Shown here: positions 42,725 through 51,429 of the stretch, piece by piece | Layout: every line of letters begins with the position of its first letter | Numbering within the stretch: position 1 is the first letter of the stretch | Source: ZC4RG30 sp035556135 | GTDB taxonomy: Bacteria > Pseudomonadota > Gammaproteobacteria > Steroidobacterales > Steroidobacteraceae | NCBI GenBank assembly: GCA_035556135.1 | Contig: DATMFO010000004.1 | Location: 404,754 to 468,753, forward strand | Length of the DNA stretch: 64,000 bases | Direction of reading: 5' to 3' | Translations under genes and position numbers: made by a program | Notes under the pieces: model-generated | What the model saw: only the letters and a program-made list of their open reading frames with translations | Databases searched by the model: none | Told to the model about the DNA's origin: nothing

Positions 42725-42976
42725 ATGGGTTCAATGAGCATCTGGCACTGGCTGATCGTCCTGGGCGTGGTCATCCTCGTCTTCGGCACCAAGAAGCTCA
42801 GCTCGCTGGGCAGCGACGTTGGCGGTGCCATCAAGAACTTCAAGAAGGCCATGAACGAGGGCGAGAACGAGGGCAAGGAAGCGGCCAAGCAGATCCGCCA
42901 GTCGGTGGACGCGGATTTCCCCGAAAGCAAGGCCAAGGAAAAGAGCACGGCCGGCAGCGACGACCGCGCTGCCTGA
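42725..42976 (+). CDS. tatA: Sec-independent translocase subunit TatA
   Basis: 83 residues with GGAG upstream. The N-terminal membrane helix IWHWLIVLGVVILVF, the hinge FGTKKL and an amphipathic helix (VGGAIKNFKKAMNEG) precede an acidic tail. It forms the protein-conducting oligomer of the twin-arginine pathway. The Tat-signal PhoX gene in this window would be one client. Confidence 0.97.
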   Translation: MGSMSIWHWLIVLGVVILVFGTKKLSSLGSDVGGAIKNFKKAMNEGENEGKEAAKQIRQSVDADFPESKAKEKSTAGSDDRAA

Positions 42977-43052
42977 GGCCTGCCCGCTGACAGCTGGAGC
43001 GCAGCTCCCGGCCGTTTGCGCCTAGTTCGCTCAACAAGTACAACGCGCGACG

Positions 43053-43577
43053 ATGTTCGACTTCGGCTTCTCCGAGCTGGTGGTGGTCTTTGTGGTTGCG
43101 CTGGTGGTACTCGGCCCCACGCGCCTGCCCGGCCTCGTGCGGAAGGTGGGACGCTGGGTCGGCAAGGCGCGCTCCATGGCCCACGAGTTCCGGACGCAGC
43201 TGGAAAACGAAGTCAACGTCGAGGAGCTCAACCGCGCCGTGAAGCGCACGGTGATGGATGAGCCGCCGCCCCCACCTCCACCGCCTGCGGAGGCTGGCGC
43301 CGCGACGCCTGCTGAGGCCGGCGAGACCCTGGCCGGCGGTGGCTACCCCTATGGTGCCGGTGGATCCTCGTCCCGGTCAGCAGACCCCGCCGTGACGGCA
43401 GGCGAAGAGCCGCAGTCCGCCGACGACACTTACTCGCACGCGCATGCCCCGGATGGGGCGCCGCTGCCGTGGAGTCCGGAAGACATTGACTCCAGCGCAG
43501 GTACTCACGCGCCCGCAAGCACCGATCCTGCCACGCGCGAGGAAGACGCCGGGATGCGGAGCAGCAGGGACGCATGA
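43053..43577 (+). CDS. tatB: Sec-independent translocase subunit TatB
   Basis: 174 residues. MFDFGFSELVVVFVVALVVLGPTRLPGLVRKVG carries the TatB Glu8 and the LGPxxLP hinge. After the amphipathic helix comes an octaproline run (about residue 70) and a low-complexity acidic tail. It overlaps tatC by 4 bp. Confidence 0.96.
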   Translation: MFDFGFSELVVVFVVALVVLGPTRLPGLVRKVGRWVGKARSMAHEFRTQLENEVNVEELNRAVKRTVMDEPPPPPPPPAEAGAATPAEAGETLAGGGYPYGAGGSSSRSADPAVTAGEEPQSADDTYSHAHAPDGAPLPWSPEDIDSSAGTHAPASTDPATREEDAGMRSSRDA

Positions 43578-44350
43578 GCGGCGAAGGAAAAAGCAGGAAA
43601 GAAGAGAGGCTGGCCGAAGGCACACTGATCTCGCACCTGCTCGAACTGCGCGACCGGCTGGTGAAGGCCGTGGCCGGCGTGTTGATCCTGTTCGTGCCAG
43701 CCGTCATCTATCGCAACAAGCTTTTTTCCCTGCTGCTCGATCCACTGATGCAGGTTCTGCCGGAGGGCGCAAGCCCCATCGCAACCAAGGTGATGTCCCC
43801 TTTCCTGGGACCCCTCAAGCTGGCCTTCTTCACCGCGCTGTTCGCCGCCATGCCCTGGGTGCTCTACCAGGTATGGGCCTTCGTCGCGCCGGGGCTGTAC
43901 CGCAAGGAGAAGCGGTTCGCGGTGCCGCTGCTGGTGTCGTCGATCGTGCTTTTCTACCTGGGCATGGCCTTCGCGTATTACTTCGTGTTCCCCATGGCCT
44001 TCAATTTCCTCACCAACAGTGGACCGCAGGAAGTGGCCGTCACCCCTGACATCAACGAATACCTCAGTTTCGTGCTGATGACCTTCCTGGCGTTCGGCAT
44101 TGCCTTCGAAGTACCCGTGGTAGTCATGCTGCTGGCAATGACCGGACTGGTCTCGCCGCAGAAGATCGCTGCTGCACGCGGTTATGTGGTGATCGGCGTG
44201 TTCGTCGCCGCCGCCGTGCTCACTCCGCCTGATCCCATGTCGCAGATCATGATGGCGATTCCGATGTGGCTGCTGTTCGAAGGCGGACTGCTGATGGCGC
44301 GGATCCTCATCCGCCCGCCCTCGGAGCCCGCGGAGTCGACAACCGCTTGA
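43574..44350 (+). CDS. tatC: Sec-independent translocase subunit TatC
   Basis: 258 residues, six transmembrane helices. Conserved LISHLLELRDRLVKAV at the N-terminus and LAFGIAFEVPVVVMLLA. TatC with TatB recognises RR signal peptides. The stop overlaps the TTG start of the next gene (TTGA). Confidence 0.97.
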   Translation: MSGEGKSRKEERLAEGTLISHLLELRDRLVKAVAGVLILFVPAVIYRNKLFSLLLDPLMQVLPEGASPIATKVMSPFLGPLKLAFFTALFAAMPWVLYQVWAFVAPGLYRKEKRFAVPLLVSSIVLFYLGMAFAYYFVFPMAFNFLTNSGPQEVAVTPDINEYLSFVLMTFLAFGIAFEVPVVVMLLAMTGLVSPQKIAAARGYVVIGVFVAAAVLTPPDPMSQIMMAIPMWLLFEGGLLMARILIRPPSEPAESTTA

Positions 44351-45270
44351 ACGCCCCCCGCCAGCGCCGTCTGCTGGTGCTGTGCCTTTCCACCGTCTAC
44401 CTGGTCTGGGGCACCTCCTACCTCGCCACGCGCATCGGCGTGCTGTCGCTGCCGCCCTTCCTCTTCGGCGGCGTGCGTTTCCTGCTGGGGGGCACGTTGC
44501 TGATGACGGTGGCCTTCTGGCGCGGCTTCCGCCCCGCGCAGCTGGCCGGCCAGTGGCGGCACCTGCACGTGCTGGCACTGCTGGGCGTGGCGCTTTGCAA
44601 TGGCGCGCAGGTGTGGGCGATGCAGTGGGTGCCCTCGCATGCCAGCGCGCTGCTCAATGCCTCATCGGCGATGTGGATCGTGCTCTTCGGGCTGTGGGGC
44701 TGGCGTGCGCATCGTCCGCAGCTGCGCGCGCTGGCGGGCCTCGCCATCGGCTTCGCCGGCACGGTGCTGCTGGTGTGGCCATCGCGTGATGCAGCCGCCG
44801 CCGCCACGGCGACGCCACTGCTGCCGCAGCTGGTGATCCTCGCCGGCTGCGTGGTGTGGTCCATGTCCACCGTCTACATGCGCAACCACAGCCTGCACCT
44901 GGACCTGTTCGCGCTGGTGGGCATGCCCATGCTCATGGGCGGCACCTGGCTGGTGCTGGCCGGCGTGCTGCGCGGAGAAGTCTCGCAATGGCACTGGAAT
45001 CCGCCGGGACTCTTCGCGCTGGGCTACCTGGTGGTGCTCAGCTCCTGCTTTGCCTATACCGCCTACGCCTGGCTGGCCCGCCATGCCACGCCGGCGCAGA
45101 CCGGCACCTACAGCTACGTGAATCCCGCCCTCGCCGCGGTGGTGGGCTACCTCGTGCTGGGAGAGACGCTCACGCCGCTGCAGGCCATGGGTGCAGTGGT
45201 GATCCTGGCCGGGGTGCTGCTGATCAACTGGCCGGAACGCTCCGGCGCGGCTGCGCCCGACGCAACCTAG
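44347..45270 (+). CDS. EamA/DMT family transporter
   Basis: 307 residues from TTG 44347 overlapping the tatC stop. Ten hydrophobic helices in two EamA repeats: VYLVWGTSYLATRIG at the first, and NPALAAVVGYLVLGETLTPLQAMGAVVILAGVLL at the last. Members export amino acids or other metabolites; the substrate cannot be told. It is probably translationally coupled to tatC. Confidence 0.9.
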   Translation: MNAPRQRRLLVLCLSTVYLVWGTSYLATRIGVLSLPPFLFGGVRFLLGGTLLMTVAFWRGFRPAQLAGQWRHLHVLALLGVALCNGAQVWAMQWVPSHASALLNASSAMWIVLFGLWGWRAHRPQLRALAGLAIGFAGTVLLVWPSRDAAAAATATPLLPQLVILAGCVVWSMSTVYMRNHSLHLDLFALVGMPMLMGGTWLVLAGVLRGEVSQWHWNPPGLFALGYLVVLSSCFAYTAYAWLARHATPAQTGTYSYVNPALAAVVGYLVLGETLTPLQAMGAVVILAGVLLINWPERSGAAAPDAT

Positions 45271-45695
45271 CGCCGACCCTCGAGCAGCGACTTCAGCCGC
45301 GCCAGCGCACGCTCATTGGCCTGTCGCACGCGCGAGTAGTAGCCGTTCCACTCCGGCAGGTCAGGCACACCCGAACACAGCAGGCGCACGATGGTGCGAT
45401 TTTCTTCACCTTCGAGCAGGATGTCGTCGGCCACGGCGCCGTCGAAAACGCTGAGCTCGTCGGGCGGCAGGTAGATGAGCCGCAGCCGGCGCGGCGGATC
45501 AAACACGTCGATCATGGCGTGGCGCGTGAGCCCCGGGGCGATGGTGGCCGACCAGCTGCCGCCACGCTGCGGACGCAGGCGCGCGTCCTCTCCCAGCCAG
45601 CGCGAGACAGACGGTCCGCACAGGGCATTCCAGGTCTGCTCGACCGGAACGTCCACGTCCATGCGCAGTGCGTATCCGCGGGTTTTCAGCCGCAT
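45267..45695 (-). CDS. SRPBCC/AHSA1-domain protein
   Basis: 142 residues. START-like fold: DVDVPVEQTWNALCGPSVSRWLGEDARL, GGSWSATIAPGLTRHAMIDVFDPPRRLRLIYLP and a C-terminal long helix (YYSRVRQANERALARLKSLL). It likely binds a hydrophobic ligand or acts as a co-chaperone-like protein. It converges on the EamA gene with a 4-bp overlap. Confidence 0.78.
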   Translation of the reverse strand: MRLKTRGYALRMDVDVPVEQTWNALCGPSVSRWLGEDARLRPQRGGSWSATIAPGLTRHAMIDVFDPPRRLRLIYLPPDELSVFDGAVADDILLEGEENRTIVRLLCSGVPDLPEWNGYYSRVRQANERALARLKSLLEGRR

Positions 45696-45711
45696 GAGGT
45701 CATTCTGCCAG

Positions 45712-46368
45712 CTAGGCCCCGCGCCCGGAGCCTGGCTCCTTCTTCAGCGCCATGGCCACCATGGGCAGCAGCGACACCGCGATGATGGTGATCGTCACCA
45801 GGCCGAAGTTGTCCTTGATCACCGGGACATTGCCGACCAGGTAGCCGGCCCAGAGGAACAGGTTCACCCACAGCAGCGCGCCAATGGCGTTGTAGGCCTG
45901 GAACCTGCCGTAATGCATGCGCCCGACGCCGGCCACGAAGGGGGCAAAGGTACGGATGATGGGCGCGAAGCGCGACAGCACCACCGTCATCGCGCCATGG
46001 CGCGCGAACCAGCCCTCGGTGCGGCGCAGGTATTCCACCTTGATGAAGCGGTAGCGCCCGCTGAAGGCATGCTGCCCGATGGCGCGACCGATGGCGTAGT
46101 TGGTGGTGTTGCCGAGGATGGCCGCCGTGCACAGCAGGATTGCCAGCAGCAGCGGCGACAGCGTGCCGCTGGAATCCACGGCCGCCAGCGCGCCCAGCGC
46201 GAACAGCAGCGAGTCGCCCGGCAGGAAGGGCGTGACCACCAGGCCCGTCTCGGCAAAGATCACCAGGAACAGCAGCGCGTAGATCCAGATGTCAAAGCGC
46301 ACCAGCAGCTCGGTGAGGTGGTCATCGAGGTGCAGGATCAGGTCGATGAAGTAGTGCAGCAGCTCCAA
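45712..46368 (-). CDS. DedA family membrane protein
   Basis: 218 residues. The VTT/DedA domain has the ETGLVVTPFLPGDSLLFALGALAA motif and, after GNTTNYAIGRAIG, the arginine-containing FARHGAMTVVLSRFAPIIRTFAPFVAGVGRM. DedA proteins support envelope homeostasis and undecaprenyl-phosphate or lipid movement. Its length and motifs are those of E. coli YqjA/YghB-like proteins. Confidence 0.9.
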   Translation of the reverse strand: MELLHYFIDLILHLDDHLTELLVRFDIWIYALLFLVIFAETGLVVTPFLPGDSLLFALGALAAVDSSGTLSPLLLAILLCTAAILGNTTNYAIGRAIGQHAFSGRYRFIKVEYLRRTEGWFARHGAMTVVLSRFAPIIRTFAPFVAGVGRMHYGRFQAYNAIGALLWVNLFLWAGYLVGNVPVIKDNFGLVTITIIAVSLLPMVAMALKKEPGSGRGA

Positions 46369-46409
46369 GATCAGCCTCTAGCCTTGCGCCAGCAGTGGCG
46401 CGACACAGT

Positions 46410-48866
46410 CTAGCCGGCGGCCTTGCGCTGCGACAGTTCCACTTCGGTGAGGAAGTCCTCGATATTGATGTCACCGCGCACGCGATCATCATCATCGCCA
46501 TCCATGCCGATGAGGCGCTGCATCGCTGTTTCCAGGTCCTCGTCGAGCACCGAAGCGTCGATGCCGCCGGCCAGCAGCTCCCGCTGCAGCTGCTTCTGCA
46601 GCGCCGCCGAAATCGTGTCGTCCTCGTCGCCAAGTTCCATGTCATGGCCCCGGCGCTGCCGCGACACCGACACCCAGGTGGGCAGGTCGCGGATGGCCTC
46701 GGGCAGCGGCACCGGCCGCGCGATGGCAAAACCCTGGCCATAGGCCACGCCCATCGCGGCCAGGCGCACGCGGATCTCGTCGGTCTCGATGCCCTCGGCC
46801 ACGGTGGCCACGTTGGCGGAGTTCGCCAGGTGAATCATGCCGCGCACCATGCCTTCGGCACGCGGATCCTTCAGCAGGTCGCGCACGAAGCAGCCATCGA
46901 TCTTCAGCATGGTCAGCGGCAGCGAGCGCAGGCTGGTGAGCGAGGCCATGCCGGTGCCGAAATCATCCAGCGCGATGTGGCAGCCCAGGTCGCGCAGCGC
47001 ATGCATCAGCGGCTCGGCGGCGGCGAGGTGTTCGATCACGTCGGATTCGGCGAACTCGAAGCACAGCGCGCACGGATCCACGCCACATTCCTTCAACTGC
47101 GCCAGCAGCTCGCCGGCGAACTGCGGATCGGCCAGCGAATGACCGGAGAGATTCACGGTGAGCACCACGGCGCCGCCGGCCACCAGCTGTGCCCGTGGCT
47201 GCAGCTGCTTGATTGTCTCGCGCACCACCCAGCGGTCCACCGATGCCATCAGCCCCAGGCGGCGTGCATCGGCCAGGAAACGTCCCGGGCCGGCAAACTC
47301 GCCGTTCTCATCCTGCACGCGCAGCAGCAGCTCGAAATGCGGCGTGGGGGAAACATTGCCCGGCAGCGGCGCAATCAGCTGCGCATGCAGGCAGAGACGG
47401 TCGCCTTCGAGGATGCTGCGCACCGCAGTGGCGGCGGCTTCGGTGATCGTGCTGCCGATCTTCACCGCCACGGTGCTGTCACCGCCCGGCACGAAACGTT
47501 CGACACGATTGCGGCCACGGCGCTTGGCGGATCGGCAGGCCGTCTCCGCCGCGCCCAGCGCAACCATCGGGTCGACTCCGGTGGGGATGGGCGCCACGCC
47601 CACGCTGAGCGAAGACTGCAGGGTGACGTCGGGCCCCGCGCCGACGCTGGCAGCGGGCAGCGATGCGATGGCCGCGCGCAGCCCCTCGCCGAATGACGTT
47701 GCATCTTCCTCGCCGGCGGGCAGCAGGATGGCAAAACGGTCGCCAGTGATGCGCGCAGCAGCGGCACCCGGAGACAACCGTGCGCGGATCAGCTCGCCCA
47801 GCTTCTCCAGCAGGCGGTCGCCCACCTGCATGCCATGGTTGTCGTTGATGGCGTGCAGGCGATCGGCGTCCAGGTAGAGGAAGCACCAGTTGCCCTCGCG
47901 CTCGGCGAGCGCAGCGCGCACGCGCGACTCGAAGGCAGGACGCGTGAACAGGCCGGTCAGCGCGTCGTAGCGCGCTTCGATCAGGCCCGCCGCGCGTCGC
48001 AGCAGCAGGTCCGCCAGCAATCCCTCGCGCCGCCGGAACTGCGGCGCTTCCAGGCTGCGGAACATCACCAGCACGGCGCCGGGCCGGCCGGCGGGATTGC
48101 GCGCCCCGCTCACCAGGGCACGCATGGGCAAATTGAGCCCGGGCAGGCTGCCGGGCTCATTCAGCAGCAGTGCTTCCTTGCCCAGCTGTGCCAGCGAGAG
48201 CAGGTGCCGGTGCGCACGGGCCAGGATCGAAGTGTCGAACTCCCGCCCTTCGGCGCGCGCCACGGCCACCAGGTTGCGCTCCGGCATCAGCAGCGCCGTG
48301 AGATCGCAGCGCATGTGGCTGTTGATGCGTTCGAGCAGCTGCGCCACGTCGCCGCCTGCGCTGGGCGCATCGGTGGAAAGCAGCACTTTCAGGTCGTTGT
48401 CGCCATCCGCGTCCGTCGCGCCGGCGCCTTGTCCGGGCGCATCGTCTTCCAGGCGCGCCTGGAGCGTCAGCTCGCGTTTCAGGCAGTCGATCACCGGGCG
48501 CAGCATCGCGTGCACATAGGTGAAGGTGCGCGGATCGCTCTCGGCCATCCGCCAGCGCACGCTCAGCACGGTGGTCGGCTGGCCGCGCCGGTCGCGCAGC
48601 CAGAACAGGTAAACCGGTTCATGGGAGCGCAGCTGTACGCGCTCACCGGCCTCCTCGTTCAGCGCGGCCAGCGGGGCGGACTGCGCAATCACCTGCCGCA
48701 GCTGCGGCGGCACGGCTTCCTCGCTGGTCCAGCGCAGTTCGCCAGTGGCATCAAAGATGGTCAGGCCCGCGGCGCGCGGCAGCAGCGCCGCCACCAGCTG
48801 GGCATAGGGGGAGTAGTCGTGCAGTGTTTCGGTCGCGTCCCTGGACATGCCCGGAGGATGACTCAA
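46410..48866 (-). CDS. Degenerate GGDEF plus EAL c-di-GMP protein
   Basis: 818 residues. The N-terminal third (1-300) has no recognised domain. The GGDEF domain (about 305-460: YDALTGLFTRPAFESRV) has TGDRF in place of GGDEF, so cyclase activity is unlikely. The EAL domain (about 500-740) keeps the needed residues: FELLLR, NLSG, FEFAES, DDFGTG, LKIDG and VAEGIE, suggesting an active c-di-GMP phosphodiesterase. The C-terminal 90 residues are acidic and end in GDINIEDFLTEVELSQRKAAG, an unusual tail. No membrane segment, so cytosolic. Confidence 0.9.
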   Translation of the reverse strand: MSHPPGMSRDATETLHDYSPYAQLVAALLPRAAGLTIFDATGELRWTSEEAVPPQLRQVIAQSAPLAALNEEAGERVQLRSHEPVYLFWLRDRRGQPTTVLSVRWRMAESDPRTFTYVHAMLRPVIDCLKRELTLQARLEDDAPGQGAGATDADGDNDLKVLLSTDAPSAGGDVAQLLERINSHMRCDLTALLMPERNLVAVARAEGREFDTSILARAHRHLLSLAQLGKEALLLNEPGSLPGLNLPMRALVSGARNPAGRPGAVLVMFRSLEAPQFRRREGLLADLLLRRAAGLIEARYDALTGLFTRPAFESRVRAALAEREGNWCFLYLDADRLHAINDNHGMQVGDRLLEKLGELIRARLSPGAAAARITGDRFAILLPAGEEDATSFGEGLRAAIASLPAASVGAGPDVTLQSSLSVGVAPIPTGVDPMVALGAAETACRSAKRRGRNRVERFVPGGDSTVAVKIGSTITEAAATAVRSILEGDRLCLHAQLIAPLPGNVSPTPHFELLLRVQDENGEFAGPGRFLADARRLGLMASVDRWVVRETIKQLQPRAQLVAGGAVVLTVNLSGHSLADPQFAGELLAQLKECGVDPCALCFEFAESDVIEHLAAAEPLMHALRDLGCHIALDDFGTGMASLTSLRSLPLTMLKIDGCFVRDLLKDPRAEGMVRGMIHLANSANVATVAEGIETDEIRVRLAAMGVAYGQGFAIARPVPLPEAIRDLPTWVSVSRQRRGHDMELGDEDDTISAALQKQLQRELLAGGIDASVLDEDLETAMQRLIGMDGDDDDRVRGDINIEDFLTEVELSQRKAAG

Positions 48867-48956
48867 GCCCCCACGGCCGACGATGACCGAGTTGGCAGAA
48901 TGCCGGGGGAAAACCGCGCGCTCTGTCGAGGCGCGAAAACCTGGCGGGGTGGGACC

Positions 48957-50150
48957 TCAGCGCGCCGGGGGCGCGGGAGTGCGGAACCAGGGGCGCGGAT
49001 CCACGGGATTGTGGCTCTGGTCCGCCTTGGCGGCATAGCGGATCTGGAAGTACAGCCCCGGGTCCTTGCGTCCGCCCGAGACTCCGGCCGTGCCGAGGGA
49101 ATCCCCGGCGGCTACCTTCCGGCCGGCATCCACGTGCAGCTCATCCAGATGCCCGTACACACTGAGGTAGCGGTTGCCGTGGTCCACGATCACCAGCAGC
49201 CCGCGGCCCTTCACCCAGTCGGAGTGGATGACCCGCCCCTCGTGGATGGCGCGCACCGGCGCGCCGCGCGCTGTTTCAATTTCAACACCATCGGACTTCA
49301 ATCCGCTCGGCATTGATGCGCCATAGTTCACAGTGATGCGCCCATTGACCGGCCAGCTCAGCCGGCCGCGCGCGTTGGCGAAGGGCGCCTTGGGGTCATA
49401 GGGCAGCGACCTGGTGGCCTGGCGCAGCTTCTCGATCAGGTCGGCCAGCTCCTTGCGCTCCTGGCGCCGGGCCTCCAGCTGCTGCTGGCGGCTGCCCGCC
49501 TCCCGCTCGAAGCTGGCCAGGGCGCGCCCGCGCTGCTTCAGGGCCTTGTCCAGTTCCTCAGCGCGCTCCTTCTCCTGGCTCTCCAGGGCGGCCAGCTCGG
49601 CATCTTCCGCCTCGATCTGGGCAGAAAGTTCGTCGATCCTGGCGATATTTGCCGTCAGTTCGTCCATCTGGCCCACCCGCAGGCGACCTATGTAGCCGTA
49701 GTAGGTCAGATTGCGGCTGGCCTCCGCCGGATTGCGCTGGTTGAGCAGCAGCTTCAGCGGCTCGTTGCGGCCCATCATGTAGGCCGCCCGCAGCTGCTGC
49801 GCCAGGTCATCCTCGATGCGGCGCCGCTCGGCCTCCCGCTCCGCCTTCTCGGATTCCAGGTGCTTGCGGATGGCAGCCCGCTCGGCGCGCTGGGCCCGAA
49901 GCCGGGTCAGCTCACCCCGCGCCTTGGCGACCTCGCGTTCGGAATCGCGCAGCGCACGGGCGCGCCGGTCCTTTTCGACCACATCCTTCTGCACCTGGCG
50001 CTGCAGGCGCTGGATGGTCTCGGTGACACGCTTGAGCTCGGCCTCGGCCTTCGCCGCATCCGGCTGCGCGGCAGGCAGCGCCAGCGCCAGGCCGAAGGCG
50101 GCGACCAGCACGGCTGTCAGCGTGGCGACACGGCGGTGGCGATGCTGCAT
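48957..50150 (-). CDS. envC: EnvC-type murein hydrolase activator
   Basis: 397 residues from ATG 50150; a GTG at 50171 would add seven residues. A signal peptide (LTAVLVAAFGLALALPAAQ) is followed by a long coiled coil (about 35-270) and a C-terminal LytM/M23 domain (about 285-390). The zinc motif is degenerate (LKSDGVEIE where HxGxD is expected), as in EnvC, which activates the amidases AmiA/B at the division site rather than cutting murein itself. It is divergent from the rhodanese gene by 45 bp. Confidence 0.92.
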   Translation of the reverse strand: MQHRHRRVATLTAVLVAAFGLALALPAAQPDAAKAEAELKRVTETIQRLQRQVQKDVVEKDRRARALRDSEREVAKARGELTRLRAQRAERAAIRKHLESEKAEREAERRRIEDDLAQQLRAAYMMGRNEPLKLLLNQRNPAEASRNLTYYGYIGRLRVGQMDELTANIARIDELSAQIEAEDAELAALESQEKERAEELDKALKQRGRALASFEREAGSRQQQLEARRQERKELADLIEKLRQATRSLPYDPKAPFANARGRLSWPVNGRITVNYGASMPSGLKSDGVEIETARGAPVRAIHEGRVIHSDWVKGRGLLVIVDHGNRYLSVYGHLDELHVDAGRKVAAGDSLGTAGVSGGRKDPGLYFQIRYAAKADQSHNPVDPRPWFRTPAPPAR

Positions 50151-50195
50151 GGGCGCAAGTCTAGCCTGCACCGCGGGCTATAATGCGAGGTCCTT

Positions 50196-50618
50196 ATGGA
50201 ACGCCTCATCGAATACGCCAACCGGCACCCCCTCCTCGTCAGCCTGGCCGTGGCCATGGCGCTGGCCGTGCTTGCCTGGGAGCTGCGCCTGAAGCGCACC
50301 AGCTACGCAGCCATCCTGCCGCAGGAGCTCATCCAGCTGATGAACCAGGGCGCGCCGGTGTACGACCTGCGCAGCAGCGAGGAATATGCCGCGGCCCACA
50401 TCAACGGCGCGAAGCACCTCGCCGGCACGCAGCAGGCCTCGGCCGCCGAGCACCTGAAGAAGTTCCGCGACAAGCTGCTGCTGCTGGTCTGCGAGGACGG
50501 TGGAAGCTCCTCCGCGCTCACCCGCACGCTGCATGCCGCCGGTTTCACCAAGGTGTTCAACCTGCGCGGCGGCCTGAAGGCCTGGCGCGCCGAGGGGCTG
50601 CCGCTGAAGCGCGGCTGA
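50196..50618 (+). CDS. Membrane-anchored rhodanese-like protein (YibN type)
   Basis: 140 residues. An N-terminal membrane helix (HPLLVSLAVAMALAVLAWEL) is followed by a rhodanese domain with YDLRSSEEYAAAHINGA and the active-site loop LLLVCEDGGSSS carrying the Cys. It is first in the conserved row yibN-grxC-secB-gpsA. A sulfurtransferase role is presumed; the E. coli homologue has been linked to the Sec translocon. Confidence 0.93.
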   Translation: MERLIEYANRHPLLVSLAVAMALAVLAWELRLKRTSYAAILPQELIQLMNQGAPVYDLRSSEEYAAAHINGAKHLAGTQQASAAEHLKKFRDKLLLLVCEDGGSSSALTRTLHAAGFTKVFNLRGGLKAWRAEGLPLKRG

Positions 50619-50628
50619 GGGAGAGACA

Positions 50629-50907
50629 GTGGCCGCCGAAGTCGTGATGTACACCACTTCCTGGTGCGGCTTCTGCGCCCGGGCACGGCGGCTGTTCACG
50701 GACAAGGGCGTGCCCTTCACCGACATCGACGTGGAGAACGTGGAGGGCGCCCGCGAGGAGATGCGCGCGCGCAGCGGCGGTCGCAACACCGTGCCGCAGG
50801 TGTTCATCGACGGCCGGCACATCGGCGGCTATGACGACACCCGCGCCCTCGACGCCAGGGGAGAGCTCGACCCGCTGCTCACGGGCGCGGCGCCGGGCAA
50901 GAACTGA
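50629..50907 (+). CDS. grxC: Glutaredoxin 3
   Basis: 92 residues from GTG 50629 with GGGAGAG upstream. The dithiol active site is CGFC (TTSWCGFCARA), and cis-Pro and GSH-binding TVPQVFIDGRHIGGYDD are present. It reduces glutathione-mixed disulfides in the cytosol. Confidence 0.96.
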   Translation: MAAEVVMYTTSWCGFCARARRLFTDKGVPFTDIDVENVEGAREEMRARSGGRNTVPQVFIDGRHIGGYDDTRALDARGELDPLLTGAAPGKN

Positions 50908-50930
50908 ATTACCAGAGAGGATCATCGAAC

Positions 50931-51416
50931 ATGGCCGACCAGAATTCCCCCGCCAGCGGCAATGGCGCTGCACAGTCCACCGCGCCGAACCTGGCGCTGC
51001 AGGGCGTGTACCTGAAGGATTGCAGCTATGAGGCGCCGCACGGTCCGCGCGCCGAGGGCAACTGGCAGCCGCAGATCAACCTCGACCTGGCCACCGCCAG
51101 CAACACCCTCCAGGGTGACGTGCGTGAAGTGGTGCTTACCGTCACCGTGTCGGCCAAGCAGAACGACAAGACGCTGTTCCTGGTCGAGGTGAAGCAGGCC
51201 GGCGCATTCCTGATGCAGAACCTCTCCGAGGATGATGCCAAGCGCGCCATCGCCAGCATCTGCCCGGGCGTGCTGTTCCCCTATGCCCGCTCGATGGTGT
51301 CGCAGCTGGTCTCGCAGGGCGGCTTCCCGCAGCTGCTGCTGCCGCCGGTGAACTTCGACGCGCTGTTCCTCAATGCGCAGGGACAGCCGGTGCAGGCGCC
51401 GCAGGTCACCAACTAG
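50931..51416 (+). CDS. secB: Protein-export chaperone SecB
   Basis: 161 residues. Typical blocks are LALQGVYLKDCSYEAPHGP, VREVVLTVTVSAKQNDKTLFLVEVKQAGAF and ICPGVLFPYARSMVSQLVSQGGFPQLLLPPVNFDALF. It holds preproteins unfolded and hands them to SecA. Confidence 0.98.
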   Translation: MADQNSPASGNGAAQSTAPNLALQGVYLKDCSYEAPHGPRAEGNWQPQINLDLATASNTLQGDVREVVLTVTVSAKQNDKTLFLVEVKQAGAFLMQNLSEDDAKRAIASICPGVLFPYARSMVSQLVSQGGFPQLLLPPVNFDALFLNAQGQPVQAPQVTN

Positions 51417-51429
51417 TCCAGCAGCTCCC

